DNA of 45,199 bases from Subtercola sp. (GTDB lineage: Bacteria > Actinomycetota > Actinomycetes > Actinomycetales > Microbacteriaceae): assembly GCA_025463765.1 (NCBI GenBank), contig JAODBC010000011.1, positions 1 to 45,199 on the forward strand, in the 5' to 3' direction. Position numbers and translations under genes: made by a program. Positions 1-8,136 of the stretch are shown one piece after another (the stretch's first letter is position 1; the number at the start of each line of letters is the position of its first letter). The notes beneath the pieces were generated by a model that was not told the DNA's origin, searched no databases, and worked only from the letters and a program-made list of their open reading frames with translations.

Positions 1-601
1 TCTCGGTGAGGCCGAGGCGCACGGTGGGCCACTCCGACTCGATGATCGAGAAGACCACAGTGTCGCGCAAGGTGCCGTCGCGCCAGATGTCGTTGTTGCG
101 CAGAACGCCGTCTTGTTTGGCGCCGAGCCGGGCGATAGCGGCGCGCGATTGCTGGTTGTGCCAGTGCGTACGAAACTCCACCGCGACGCAGCCGAGGGTC
201 TCGAAAGCGTGGGTGAGCTGCAGCAACTTCGCGTCGCTGTTGATTCCGGTGCGCTGCAGGCTCTTCGCGAGCCAGGTCGAGCCGATCTCGAGCTTACGAT
301 TGTCAGCCCGGATGTTCAGGAACGACGTCATACCGACGGCCGTGCCGGTGTCGTTGCTTACCACCGCCCACGGCACCCACTCGCCGGCCGCGTTCAGATC
401 GAGGCGGTGCTGTACTGCATCCGTCATGTCATCCGGGCTCGGGATGCGCGTGTACCAGGTCTGCCACAAATCACCCTCGGCGACGGCCCGCTGCAGGTCG
501 GGCACGTGCTCGAGCGCCAGCGGAACCAACGTCACCCGCGCCCCGACCAGCGTCGGAACGGCGGCGAAGTCGGGCGCAGGTGCGGAGTGCTGGTTCGACA
601 T
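1..601 (-). CDS. GNAT-family N-acetyltransferase (RimJ/RimL type), 3' end cut by window
   Basis: The minus strand is open from the ATG at 599-601 to the window edge, giving 200 residues without a stop. The protein begins MSNQHSAPAPDF. It carries the layout of RimJ/RimL-like acetyl-CoA transferases: an early L-x-P-L segment, the phrase WYTRIPSPDDM, the strand pair WAVVSND..GTAVGMTSFL, then LEIGSTWL and a helix with N-x-x-A-K-L-L-x-L-T-H-A-F that ends in GCVAVEFRTHWHN. These enzymes move an acetyl group from acetyl-CoA to a protein N-terminus or small amine; the substrate cannot be read from sequence. A TAGGGT -10 box lies 6 bases upstream of the ATG with no Shine-Dalgarno, so the message is probably leaderless. 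The usual length is about 190-210 residues, so little should be missing. Confidence 0.85.
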   Translation of the reverse strand, partial: MSNQHSAPAPDFAAVPTLVGARVTLVPLALEHVPDLQRAVAEGDLWQTWYTRIPSPDDMTDAVQHRLDLNAAGEWVPWAVVSNDTGTAVGMTSFLNIRADNRKLEIGSTWLAKSLQRTGINSDAKLLQLTHAFETLGCVAVEFRTHWHNQQSRAAIARLGAKQDGVLRNNDIWRDGTLRDTVVFSIIESEWPTVRLGLTE

Positions 602-607
602 GCTTCG

Positions 608-613
608 ACCCTA
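608..613 (-). promoter_or_regulatory. -10 box of a leaderless promoter (acetyltransferase)
   Basis: On the minus strand TAGGGT is followed by 6 bases and then the ATG at 601. No Shine-Dalgarno is present, so transcription would start on or next to the start codon. Confidence 0.5.
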
Positions 614-708
614 TCGTTCACCACGAGCCGCATCGAGTTCGGCAGAAGCGCGGGTCGAAGGGGCCATCACCCGCAACGATCCGCAGCTCGGCGTCGGCCG
701 CCGCCGCG

Positions 709-2181
709 TCAGGCGCCGAGCACCGCCCAGCCGTGCGGCGGGGTGACGGTGGCGCTTCCGCTCGCGGTGGGGGTGACGTCGCACGAGCCTGCGAGAAGAG
801 TGGATGCCCGGGTGACCTGCAGCTCGTACGGTTCGTCTCCCACGTTGAGCAGCACCACGAGCCGCTCCTGCGAATCGGGTCCGCTACCGCCACCGTCGCC
901 GCCACCGACGACCTCGTACGCGAAGAACTCGTTCGTCAGCTCAAGCTGCTGCGTGCGTGCCGAGTGCAACCACGCGTGCCGCCGCCGCAGCCCGATGAGG
1001 TGCTGGTGCAGGTGGTACAGAGTCCAGCCGTCGGCGGCTTCACCCTGGCGCGCCGCGGCGTGATCCGCGGTGCCCTCGGCGGCGAACCCCGACGGCCCCA
1101 CCGCCGGAAACTCCGGCCGAATGGCATCGTCGCCGCCGACCCGCTGCTCCTTCAGCCCGGTGAAGCCCTGCTCGTCGCCGTAGTAGATCGACGGCGTGCC
1201 GCCGATCGTCAGCAGCACAATGAGGGCGTGCGCGAGGTGCCGCCGATCATCCACTGCCGTCGCCAGGCGCGTCACGTCGTGGTTGCCGACGAAAGTGAGC
1301 GGAACGAACGAGGCCAGATACTCGTTGTGCCGCCCGAGCGCATAAGCGAGCTCGAAGAAGTTGCGGTCGTGCAGCGAGCTCCAGATGGCCTTCCACACCT
1401 CGTATTGGGTCACCGAATCGAGCGTCGCGGCCTCGACGATGGCGCTGTAGTCGCCGTGCAGCACCTCACCCACGACGTAGACCTGCGGATGCTCGGCCCG
1501 CACTCGCGGCAGCACTTTCGCCCAGAACGCGGGATCGACCGCGTAGGCAGCATCGAGCCGCCACCCGTCGGCCCCGCGGGCGACCCAGTCGTTCATGACC
1601 GACACCACGAAGTCGGCTACCGCCGGCTCGTCGTGGTTCAGCTTCACGAGGGAGTCGTGGCCTTCGAACACCTCGAAGTTCGCGGTCCTCGGCTGCCCGG
1701 CGGCACCCGCACCGGCGTGCGCGTCGCTCCCGCTGCCCCCATGGCCCGCGCCACCGACCGGCACGAACCACGCCGCGCTCTCGGCGTCGCCCTCCGCCGC
1801 GCGCCGAAACCGCTCGAACCCGCGCCCGACATGGTTGAAGACCCCGTCGAGCAGCACCCGCAGCCCCCGCTGGTGAGCCTCGGCGATCAGCCGATCGAAG
1901 TCGGCCTCGTCGCCGAGCCGAGGGTCGATGACGAAGTAGTCGACAGTGTCGTATCCGTGACTCTCTGACGCGAACACCGGGCCGAGCGCGATGCCCGAGG
2001 CCCCGAGTTCGACCGCATAGTCGAGCCAGGCCACGATGCGCTCGAGGCGATGCTCGAGCAGACGCGGCACCCCAGCCTCGGCCGCGACCGTCGGTGCTCC
2101 GACGAACCCCAGCGGGTAGATCTGCCACCACACGGCATGCGTCACCCATTCGGGCTCGGCCACGCTGCCAGGCGTCACCAC
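709..2181 (-). CDS. Glycoside hydrolase family 13 (alpha-amylase family) protein
   Basis: A 490-residue (beta/alpha)8 amylase-family enzyme, probably cytoplasmic since no signal peptide is seen. From the GTG at 2181: WWQIYPLGF near residue 18, conserved region I DGVFNHVG (112-119), region II DGWRLDAAY with catalytic nucleophile D210, region III VGEV with acid/base E239, and region IV FVGNHD with D302. All three catalytic acids are present, so it should act on alpha-glucosidic bonds; hydrolysis versus transfer and the preferred substrate are not evident. Gly/Ala-rich residues 142-163 form an inserted low-complexity loop. The GTG at 2181 overlaps the upstream stop codon by 7 bases, suggesting translational coupling; a GTG at 2163 (start M-A-E-P-E-W) is an equally plausible start and looks more typical of the family. 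It is the last gene of a three-gene minus-strand run. Confidence 0.88.
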   Translation of the reverse strand: MVTPGSVAEPEWVTHAVWWQIYPLGFVGAPTVAAEAGVPRLLEHRLERIVAWLDYAVELGASGIALGPVFASESHGYDTVDYFVIDPRLGDEADFDRLIAEAHQRGLRVLLDGVFNHVGRGFERFRRAAEGDAESAAWFVPVGGAGHGGSGSDAHAGAGAAGQPRTANFEVFEGHDSLVKLNHDEPAVADFVVSVMNDWVARGADGWRLDAAYAVDPAFWAKVLPRVRAEHPQVYVVGEVLHGDYSAIVEAATLDSVTQYEVWKAIWSSLHDRNFFELAYALGRHNEYLASFVPLTFVGNHDVTRLATAVDDRRHLAHALIVLLTIGGTPSIYYGDEQGFTGLKEQRVGGDDAIRPEFPAVGPSGFAAEGTADHAAARQGEAADGWTLYHLHQHLIGLRRRHAWLHSARTQQLELTNEFFAYEVVGGGDGGGSGPDSQERLVVLLNVGDEPYELQVTRASTLLAGSCDVTPTASGSATVTPPHGWAVLGA

Positions 2182-3263
2182 GCATCACCATCAGGGGCGA
2201 GGCCGGCGGCCGAGGCATCCCGAGCCTGGTGCCCCGCATCAGACGAGCCGACGTCGATCAGCACCTTGCCCACGGCCCCGTCTTCGACCGCCTGGTGGGC
2301 AGCGCCCGTCTCGTCGAGCAGGTACCGGATGATCGGCAGCCCGTTCGCGTCGCCGACGCCGAGCGCACCGTCGGCTGCCGCAGCGGTCACGGCCGCGACG
2401 GCGTTCGACTTCTGCACCTCGCTCGTCGTGTAGGTCAGCACGAACTGGTAACGCACGTTCTTGGTCATGCTGGCGCGGGCGGCGATCGACACCTCGTCGC
2501 GGTCGCCCGACACGTAGATCGCGATGGTTCCGCCGACGGCGATCATCTCGAGATCGATGCCGAGATTGGCCAGCGGATTCACCTCGACGATGGTCGAGAC
2601 TCCGTGCGGTGCGATGGCGACGACGGCGCGCACGACGTCTTCGCTGCGGTAGTCGATCACGTGGTGCGCGCCGGCTCGCCACGCGAGATCGGCCTTCGCC
2701 GGGCTGCTCACCGTGGTGATGACCGTTGCTCCCGCCCACACGGCGAGCTGGATCGCCGCATGCCCGACCGCGCCGGCTCCGCCTGCGACGAGCACGGTCT
2801 GGCCGACGAGCGCTCCGGGAGAGAGGCGTGCCGGTCCGCCCTCGTGTGCGGTCAGCGCCCGGTGCGCGGTGAGCGCAGGAATGCCCAGCGATGCACCCAC
2901 ATCGAACGACACTCCGTCGGGCAGCGGGTTCACCAGCAGCTCCGGCAGCACGACGAACTCGGCAGCGGTGCCCGTATTCCGCCCAAACGCGGTGTCGCGC
3001 AGCCACACCCGATCGCCGACCGAGAACCGCGTGACACCGGCGCCGACCGCATCGATGAAGCCCGCGCCGTCTTGGTTGGGGGTCTTCGGATGCTCGAAGT
3101 GCTGCACCCCGCTCGACCCCCGTCTCGCCTTCCAGTCGGTGGGGTTCACGCCCGAAACCACAACTCGCACCCGCACCTCACCGTGGGCCGGTTCGGCCGG
3201 CTCGAACTCTACGAGCCGCAGAACCTCGGGCCCGCCCGTCTCGGAGTATTCGATCGCTTTCAT
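2175..3263 (-). CDS. NADPH:quinone oxidoreductase, zinc-independent MDR family
   Basis: A 362-residue medium-chain dehydrogenase/reductase. The N-terminal GroES-like domain has the quinone-reductase signature (MKAIEYSETGGPEVL near the start, SGVNPTDWKARRG near 38-50), and the Rossmann domain carries the nucleotide-binding GGAGAVGHAAIQLA near 160. The catalytic and structural zinc ligands of alcohol dehydrogenases are absent, as expected for the QOR branch. It should reduce quinones or enones with NADPH in the cytosol. ATG 3263 is preceded by GAGGAG at good spacing. The C-terminus runs about 20 residues past the usual end as an Ala/Gly/Asp tail (SSDAGHQARDASAAG) whose coding sequence overlaps the amylase-family start. 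It lies 42 bases after the LysR-like gene on the same strand, so co-transcription is likely. Confidence 0.9.
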   Translation of the reverse strand: MKAIEYSETGGPEVLRLVEFEPAEPAHGEVRVRVVVSGVNPTDWKARRGSSGVQHFEHPKTPNQDGAGFIDAVGAGVTRFSVGDRVWLRDTAFGRNTGTAAEFVVLPELLVNPLPDGVSFDVGASLGIPALTAHRALTAHEGGPARLSPGALVGQTVLVAGGAGAVGHAAIQLAVWAGATVITTVSSPAKADLAWRAGAHHVIDYRSEDVVRAVVAIAPHGVSTIVEVNPLANLGIDLEMIAVGGTIAIYVSGDRDEVSIAARASMTKNVRYQFVLTYTTSEVQKSNAVAAVTAAAADGALGVGDANGLPIIRYLLDETGAAHQAVEDGAVGKVLIDVGSSDAGHQARDASAAGLAPDGDAW

Positions 3264-3305
3264 ACCAGTCTCCTCACTTGCCCCCTCCGATTCCCCCGGT
3301 TGAGA

Positions 3306-4334
3306 TCAGCGCTTGCCGCCGAACTTGCGTTTGCGGGCATGCGCCTTGTTCGCCTGCTCCGACTGAGTCTTCTTTCGCGGAGCGTTCTGCTTGGGGCGAC
3401 CCGACGCAGCCTCTTCTGCCTCGCGAGCTGCGCGCGCCTTGGCCTTCGCCTTGGCGACCGGGCCGATCTTCTTCGGCGGTTTCGCGGCAGCACCGGTTAA
3501 AGCGGCGACAGCAGCGGCTGCGGATGCCGCTACGGCAGCGGATGCGTTCGGGTGACCCCGGGCATCCACCGCCCCGCTGGCGGAAGGCGCTTGAGCGCCA
3601 GCGGCGCCCGCGGCGCCCGCCGAGCCCCCACCGCGTGAACTCGATGCCGACCGCCCGCGCACGATGCCGATGAATTGCTCGACGAGCGGCGACGGATCGC
3701 CGGCAGCCCAGACCAATGAGACCGGCGTCTCGGCGACCCCGGTGACGGGCCGGTAGACCACGTCTTTTCTGTTGTGCAGCCGCGCGATCGATTGCGGCAG
3801 AATCACGATCCCCACGCCGGCGGCGACCTGCTCGACGGCATCGTCGAGCGAGTGGATGCCCAGCAGCGGCCTCCGCGACCCATCGGCCAGCTCGTCGGCA
3901 ACCGCGCTCCACTCGGGAAACTCTTTCGGCTCTTGCAACAGGTGCTCGGCCGCGAGGTCTGCCACATCGACGTGGTCGAAGGCAGAGACGGGGTGGTCTT
4001 TCGCGACACCGACGACGGGCTGCTCGGAGTACAGCTCGATGGCACTGAACCCCGTGCGGTCGAACGGATGCCGCACAAAACTCACGTCAGCGACGCCGTC
4101 GAGCAGGGCCGATGTCTGCTGCCCCGGCTCCGATCGTGTCACCTGCAGCGGGATGCCCGGCAGGCGTTGCTCCCACACGCGCGTCCACTTGGTGACGGTC
4201 ACGCCCTGGTCGAACACGATGCGGAACGGCGCCGGCCCCTCAGCCTGAGCCAGCGCGGCCTCACCGGCCGCCGCGTCAACCTCGATGGCCTCGTCGGCGC
4301 CGGCACCAGGCCCCTCAGCGGGCTCGTCGCTCAT
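3306..4334 (-). CDS. LysR-type substrate-binding domain protein without a DNA-binding domain
   Basis: A 342-residue protein starting MSDEPAEGPG. After an acidic N-terminal stretch of about 35 residues comes a LysR effector-binding fold: FRIVFDQGVTVTKWTRVWEQ, then LLDGVADVSFVRHPFD, PVVGVAKDHPVS and AAGVGIVILPQSIARL, which correspond to the two lobes of the co-inducer domain. No winged helix-turn-helix precedes it: the frame upstream of the ATG is short and lacks HTH motifs. After the domain comes an Ala/Gly/Ser-rich linker and a strongly basic tail with AKAKAKARAA and a KRKFGGKR end. A basic tail could contact nucleic acid in place of the HTH, but that is inference. It is divergent from the DUF5997 gene with 67 bases between them, and LysR-like proteins of this shape beside DUF5997 recur in Microbacteriaceae annotations as I recall them. 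Confidence 0.82.
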   Translation of the reverse strand: MSDEPAEGPGAGADEAIEVDAAAGEAALAQAEGPAPFRIVFDQGVTVTKWTRVWEQRLPGIPLQVTRSEPGQQTSALLDGVADVSFVRHPFDRTGFSAIELYSEQPVVGVAKDHPVSAFDHVDVADLAAEHLLQEPKEFPEWSAVADELADGSRRPLLGIHSLDDAVEQVAAGVGIVILPQSIARLHNRKDVVYRPVTGVAETPVSLVWAAGDPSPLVEQFIGIVRGRSASSSRGGGSAGAAGAAGAQAPSASGAVDARGHPNASAAVAASAAAAVAALTGAAAKPPKKIGPVAKAKAKARAAREAEEAASGRPKQNAPRKKTQSEQANKAHARKRKFGGKR

Positions 4335-4389
4335 AGTCTGGCCCCGATCATCCGCCGCCCCCAACGAAGAGCTGCCGCAGCCTTCAGGA

Positions 4390-4395
4390 TACGCT
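4390..4395 (+). promoter_or_regulatory. -10 box of a leaderless promoter (DUF5997)
   Basis: TACGCT is followed by GGCCTG and then ATG at 4402; no ribosome-binding site fits, so the transcript is probably leaderless. Confidence 0.5.
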
Positions 4396-4401
4396 GGCCT
4401 G

Positions 4402-4854
4402 ATGACCGCGCAGAAATCGCCCCAGAGCCTCAAACCCGCCACCGCTGCGAAGAAGCTCGGCATCTACCTGCCCGCGGCTCCCGAAGAGTTTCAGCAGAAC
4501 GATCTCACGCGAGCCGAGCTCAACACGCTGCTGCAGACGCCGCCGCAGTGGCTCGTCGACTTGCGGTTGAACGGCCCGCACCCGCGGCAAGAGGTCGCGC
4601 GAAAGCTCGGCGTCTCGATCTCGGGGCTCACTCGGGCCGGGGTCGACGACCCGTACACGACCGCCGAGATCAAGGCGCTGCTCGCTTCGCCGCCCGAGTG
4701 GCTCGTCGTCGAGCGCGCCCGCCAGGCCGGCGTCATGGACGACAACGCCCGCATCAAGGCCGACCGCGCGGCGCAGGCCGAGGCGAAAGAGCGCGCCGAG
4801 CGTCACGCCCGCACCAACCCCAACTCCATCGCACCGAAACCCCCACGCCGCTAG
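4402..4854 (+). CDS. DUF5997 family protein
   Basis: A 150-residue cytoplasmic protein, matching from memory the actinobacterial family DUF5997. It contains two parallel repeats: [20 protein letters not shown] near 38-57 and [20 protein letters not shown] near 88-107. Between them lies [20 protein letters not shown], which looks like a small helix-turn-helix. The C-terminus is a charged helix ending in PKPPRR. The duplicated L-L-x-x-P-P-x-W-L-V motif suggests an internal duplication. Its function is unknown; the divergent LysR-domain partner suggests a regulatory pair. It ends in TAG sharing a CTAG tetramer with the stop codon of the convergent nitroreductase, so the two genes overlap tail to tail by 4 bases. 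Confidence 0.85.
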   Translation: MTAQKSPQSLKPATAAKKLGIYLPAAPEEFQQNDLTRAELNTLLQTPPQWLVDLRLNGPHPRQEVARKLGVSISGLTRAGVDDPYTTAEIKALLASPPEWLVVERARQAGVMDDNARIKADRAAQAEAKERAERHARTNPNSIAPKPPRR

Positions 4855-5651
4855 TTTGCGCTCTCGTCCCAGCCCTGCTGGGGGGTGTCGCAGGTGCCGC
4901 GGAAGACGAATTGGGAGGGGCGCTTGCGCTGCCGTGACGACCAGTCGATGGCGGGGCGACGCTCGTGCGGGGGCAGGTAGCCCAGTCGGTACACGGCCAT
5001 CAGCTCGAGGTCGTCTGGCACTTTCAAGAGGTCCACGATCAGCTCCCACTTGCCCGGCACCTCCATGGGGAACGACACGAACTGGATGCCCATGCCCAGC
5101 TCCACCGTCGACAACCACACGTTCTCCATCGCCGCGCCCATGCTGAATACCGAGTAGAACGAGCTCAGCTCGCCGGGGCGGTACTCCGACCGGTCGAGCA
5201 TCACACCGAGCAGCAGCGGAGACTCGGCCACGAGCTTGCGGTTCTGCTCGCCCAGCGTCTGCGGAACGCGCAGCCCGTTCATCACGGTCTGCCCGCGCTT
5301 GGTGAACACCGCTTTCGTGAAGGGCCGCAGCGGAGCGGGCAACTTGTCGAACAGCATGCCGTCACGCCGTTCATCCATTTCGGCCTGGCTGAAGCGAAAA
5401 TACGGGCGATACCGCTCGAAGAACGTGCCCTCGCTCAGCGCCTGCGTCATGCTTTCGCCGCTGATCGCCCCGATGCGGTGGATGACCGTGGGGTCGTCCA
5501 CGATGACGAACCGCCACGGCTGGCTGTTCAGCTGTGAAGGCGCGGCACTGGCCGACTCCATGAGCGCGCGCAGGTGCTCTTCGCTGACCCGGTCTGGCAG
5601 AAAAGCGCCGTTCGTGGTTTTGCGGTTGTGCACAACGTCGAAGAATTCCAC
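4851..5651 (-). CDS. Nitroreductase family protein
   Basis: A 266-residue FMN-dependent nitroreductase-fold enzyme. It starts [17 protein letters not shown], where R-K-T contacts the FMN phosphate in this family, followed by [19 protein letters not shown], the hallmark S-x-x-N-x-Q-P-W FMN motif. In the second half, [24 protein letters not shown] matches the conserved helix with A-x-E-N, and [15 protein letters not shown] is the usual C-terminal turn. Likely activity is two-electron reduction of nitroaromatics, quinones or enones with NAD(P)H. It sits 25 bases downstream of a small membrane-protein gene on the same strand and probably shares its transcript. A Shine-Dalgarno AGGAGC precedes the ATG. 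It ends in a short [10 protein letters not shown] tail. Confidence 0.9.
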   Translation of the reverse strand: MEFFDVVHNRKTTNGAFLPDRVSEEHLRALMESASAAPSQLNSQPWRFVIVDDPTVIHRIGAISGESMTQALSEGTFFERYRPYFRFSQAEMDERRDGMLFDKLPAPLRPFTKAVFTKRGQTVMNGLRVPQTLGEQNRKLVAESPLLLGVMLDRSEYRPGELSSFYSVFSMGAAMENVWLSTVELGMGIQFVSFPMEVPGKWELIVDLLKVPDDLELMAVYRLGYLPPHERRPAIDWSSRQRKRPSQFVFRGTCDTPQQGWDESAN

Positions 5652-5676
5652 AGGTTGCTCCTTTGACCGAGTGGTG

Positions 5677-6000
5677 TCAGCTCGTCAGTGCCACGATAAG
5701 CCCAGCAGCAACAAACGGCGCAGCCGAGAGAGCGAGGGCGACGTGTCCCCATGACCGTGCATGTACATACGGAAGCGCCGCGAGCGGCACCACGGCGGGC
5801 AGAACGAACCAGCCCGCAACGCCGCCGCCCCAGAACACGGTGCTGATTGCGGCGCCCGTGAGCACGAACGTGCAGATGTACAGAGCCGAGTGCACCCAGT
5901 GAAAACCGGCCGAATTCACAATGCCGGCTCTGACCGAGGTGCCGAACAAGGCGTTGACGGTGAAGCTCACGCAGGCGGCCACGAACAACGCCTGGGGCAT
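5677..6000 (-). CDS. Small integral membrane protein, unknown function
   Basis: A 107-residue hydrophobic protein starting [20 protein letters not shown]. Four membrane segments are visible, near residues 3-20, 34-56, 60-77 and 85-105, joined by short loops. I do not recognise the family. The ATG at 6000 is preferred because AAGGGG lies 8 bases upstream; a GTG at 6009 is in frame but lacks a ribosome-binding site. It leads the nitroreductase gene by 25 bases and is divergent from the VIT-type transporter gene, with 131 bases of shared promoter region. Confidence 0.6.
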   Translation of the reverse strand: MPQALFVAACVSFTVNALFGTSVRAGIVNSAGFHWVHSALYICTFVLTGAAISTVFWGGGVAGWFVLPAVVPLAALPYVHARSWGHVALALSAAPFVAAGLIVALTS

Positions 6001-6119
6001 CGTCACCACCCCTTCGATCGAGCGGTTGCGCGCCGACCTGCCGCCGCAATCACTTCACTCTCGAACAGAGTAACAAAAGCATCTGAGGCCCGAGCATGCC
6101 CTGGCCGAGAGGGGCACGA

Positions 6120-6125
6120 AATAAT
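6120..6125 (+). promoter_or_regulatory. -10 box of a leaderless promoter (VIT-type transporter)
   Basis: AATAAT followed by 6 bases and ATG 6132, without a Shine-Dalgarno. The in-frame-looking ATG at 6124 cannot be used because it meets TGA after two codons. Confidence 0.4.
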
Positions 6126-6131
6126 GGAATC

Positions 6132-7433
6132 ATGACAACCACCGCCAGCCCCAAACCGGCTGACATCCGCCGCTGGCGGCAGTACATGGCCGACGAACAG
6201 GCCGAAGCTGCCGTGTACCGCGACCTCGCCGAGCGGCGCACCGGCGAAGAGCGCACCATTCTGCTCGCCCTCGCCGAGGCCGAAGCCCGCCACGAGTCGC
6301 ACTGGCGTGCGCTGCTCGGCGACGATGTCGGCAAGCCGAAGCGCGGCGATCTGCGCACGCGGTCGCTCGGCTTTCTCGCGCGGCGTTTCGGGTCGGTCTT
6401 CGTGCTCGCGCTCGCGCAGCGCGCCGAGACCCGTTCGCCGTACGCCACCGACTCCGACGCGACGCCGGCGATGGCGGCAGATGAACAAGTGCACGCCGAG
6501 GTGGTGCGCGGCCTCGCCGCCCGAGGCCGCAACCGGCTCTCCGGCACGTTCCGCGCGGCGGTTTTCGGCGCGAACGACGGCCTGGTGAGCAACCTCGCGC
6601 TCGTGATGGGAATCTCGGCGAGCGGCGTCGACAACTCCATCGTGCTGGCGACGGGTCTGGCCGGACTCCTCGCGGGGGCGCTCTCGATGGGAGCCGGCGA
6701 ATACGTCTCGGTGCGCTCCCAGCGCGAACTCCTCGAGTCGACCACGCCGAGCGCCGACGCGACGGATGCCCTGCCGAACCTCGACGTCAACGCCAACGAA
6801 CTCGCCCTGGTGTACCGCGCCCGCGGAATGTCAGAGGCAGAGGCCGAGGCGTACGCGCACAGTGTGCTGTTCCCCACCACTCAACCCATCCACATCCCGC
6901 GCAGCTCCCCGTCGGCTCACACGGCGCGCAGCTCCATCGCGCGTGCGGCTGACGAACTCCGGTTCGGGGTGGCTTCGTCGACACCGGCAGCTGCGGCCGT
7001 TGCGGCCGGCGGTGCTCTGCCCGGCGCGGCCGGCATGGCTGGCGCGGCCGGCTCTCCTGGCGGCCCTGACGCGGCAGGCGAGGCAGACACCGAACGCGCC
7101 GAGCTGAACGCAGGCGTCGCCGACGCGAGCGCGAACGAAGAGATCGACGAGCACGAGGCCGTCGGCACCGGCCTGAGCGCAGCGCTCTCGAGCTTCTGCT
7201 TCTTCGCATCAGGAGCCATCATCCCGGTGCTGCCCTACATCTTCGGCCTGCAGGGCCTGCCGGCGCTCATCGTCGCCGCCGTTCTGGTGGGGGTCGCACT
7301 TCTGGGCACCGGCGCCATCGTGGGCATCCTCTCGGGCGGCCCGCCGCTTCGTCGCGCCCTGCGCCAGCTGCTCATCGGCTACGGCGCCGCCGCCGTCACC
7401 TACCTGCTCGGCCTGCTCTTCGGCGGGGTATAG
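6132..7433 (+). CDS. VIT1/CCC1-type iron/manganese transporter with rubrerythrin-like head
   Basis: A 433-residue membrane protein. Residues about 8-140 form a rubrerythrin/ferritin-like helical module with acidic and histidine ligands typical of diiron or metal-sensing bundles (DEQAEAAVYRDLAER, then AEAEARHESHWRAL, and ADEQVHAEVVRGLA). The VIT1/CCC1 membrane domain follows: FRAAVFGANDGLVSNLALVMG, then AGALSMGAGEYVSVRSQREL, and the last three membrane helices after residue 345 (SSFCFFASGAIIPVLPYIFG onward). These proteins move Fe(II) or Mn(II) across the membrane. Odd feature: residues about 255-345 are an Ala/Gly/Pro-rich, collagen-like insertion (GAAGMAGAAGSPGGPDAAGE) in the cytoplasmic metal-binding region, where plant and bacterial relatives have a compact three-helix bundle. 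It is convergent with the FBP gene. Confidence 0.9.
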   Translation: MTTTASPKPADIRRWRQYMADEQAEAAVYRDLAERRTGEERTILLALAEAEARHESHWRALLGDDVGKPKRGDLRTRSLGFLARRFGSVFVLALAQRAETRSPYATDSDATPAMAADEQVHAEVVRGLAARGRNRLSGTFRAAVFGANDGLVSNLALVMGISASGVDNSIVLATGLAGLLAGALSMGAGEYVSVRSQRELLESTTPSADATDALPNLDVNANELALVYRARGMSEAEAEAYAHSVLFPTTQPIHIPRSSPSAHTARSSIARAADELRFGVASSTPAAAAVAAGGALPGAAGMAGAAGSPGGPDAAGEADTERAELNAGVADASANEEIDEHEAVGTGLSAALSSFCFFASGAIIPVLPYIFGLQGLPALIVAAVLVGVALLGTGAIVGILSGGPPLRRALRQLLIGYGAAAVTYLLGLLFGGV

Positions 7434-7449
7434 CCACCCGAACCCACAT

Positions 7450-7494
7450 CACAAAGATCGCCCTGAGAGCCCCGCGTTCGAGACGAACTTTGTG
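7450..7494. terminator. Inverted repeat between convergent genes
   Basis: CACAAAGATCG (7450-7460) pairs with CGAACTTTGTG (7484-7494) with one A-A mismatch, around a 23-base loop. It lies between the stop codons of two convergent genes (7433 and 7513) and could serve as a bidirectional end signal. There is no long T run. Confidence 0.4.
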
Positions 7495-7512
7495 GTCTCT
7501 GTGAGAACCGAC

Positions 7513-8007
7513 CTACGCGCGCATGACGTCGGCCATGAAGCCGGAGACGCGCTGCTCGAGGCCCGAGACCTTTTGAGCCAGCACGCTCTGCGGGTCGGCG
7601 TAGTAGGAGGCGCTCGGCACCTCGACACGAATGTTGCTCGAGCACCCCAGGTTGGCGCAGATGTAGGTGCCGACCGTGTTGCCGTTCAGGCCCGCTTCGC
7701 CCGTGCGTTTGGCGCTGAACAACGACACCCCGTGTTCGGTGTGCGTAGCCCGGCAGAGCTGACACATCATCATGCGCTGCCGCGAGAGCGGGCCGTCGGC
7801 CTCCCGAACGATGATGCCGACCGGCGTCTCGCCCTGCCAGCGGATGATGTACCCCAAGTGCGGCGAATGCGAGTCGCGCCAGCCGAGGTAGTCGAGGTTC
7901 TCCCAGTCGAGTTCGACGAAGTTCGACGGCAGCACCATGTTGAGTCTTTCGGTCGCCGATCCGTTGACGATCGAATGCCGAATCTCGATGCCGGTCATCC
8001 TCTTCAC
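7513..8007 (-). CDS. FBP domain protein (treble-clef zinc finger, EF-G-binding type)
   Basis: A 164-residue protein ending in the zinc-finger domain found at the C-terminus of FusB-like elongation-factor-G-binding proteins. Zinc ligands are visible as C82-x-x-C85 (MCQLCRATHT) and C117 with C122 (ICANLGC). The N-terminal 70 residues contain LPSNFVELDWENLDYLGWRD, HLGYIIRW and GIIVREA. In Firmicutes FusB binds EF-G and rescues ribosomes stalled by fusidic acid; here only the finger-containing half is present, as in many actinobacterial single-domain versions. A ribosome-linked role is inference. The GTG at 8007 is chosen because GAGGAG lies 5 bases upstream; the ATG at 7998 has no room for a ribosome-binding site. 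Confidence 0.8.
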   Translation of the reverse strand: MKRMTGIEIRHSIVNGSATERLNMVLPSNFVELDWENLDYLGWRDSHSPHLGYIIRWQGETPVGIIVREADGPLSRQRMMMCQLCRATHTEHGVSLFSAKRTGEAGLNGNTVGTYICANLGCSSNIRVEVPSASYYADPQSVLAQKVSGLEQRVSGFMADVMRA

Positions 8008-8123
8008 GCATTCTCCTCACGTTGCGGGGCGTCGATTCGTCAAGCCTAATTGGCAGAATCCACGCGGTCACCCGGGTTGCGGGCTCGACTTTGTTCGACG
8101 CCACGGTCGGTCGACCGCGAATC

Positions 8124-8129
8124 TAGAAT
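8124..8129 (+). promoter_or_regulatory. -10 box of a leaderless promoter (DinB-like gene)
   Basis: TAGAAT, then 7 bases, then ATG 8137. It overlaps the alternative ATG at 8128, which argues for 8137 as the start. An AGGAG lies just 1 base before the ATG, too close to work as a ribosome-binding site. Confidence 0.5.
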
Positions 8130-8136
8130 GAGGAGC

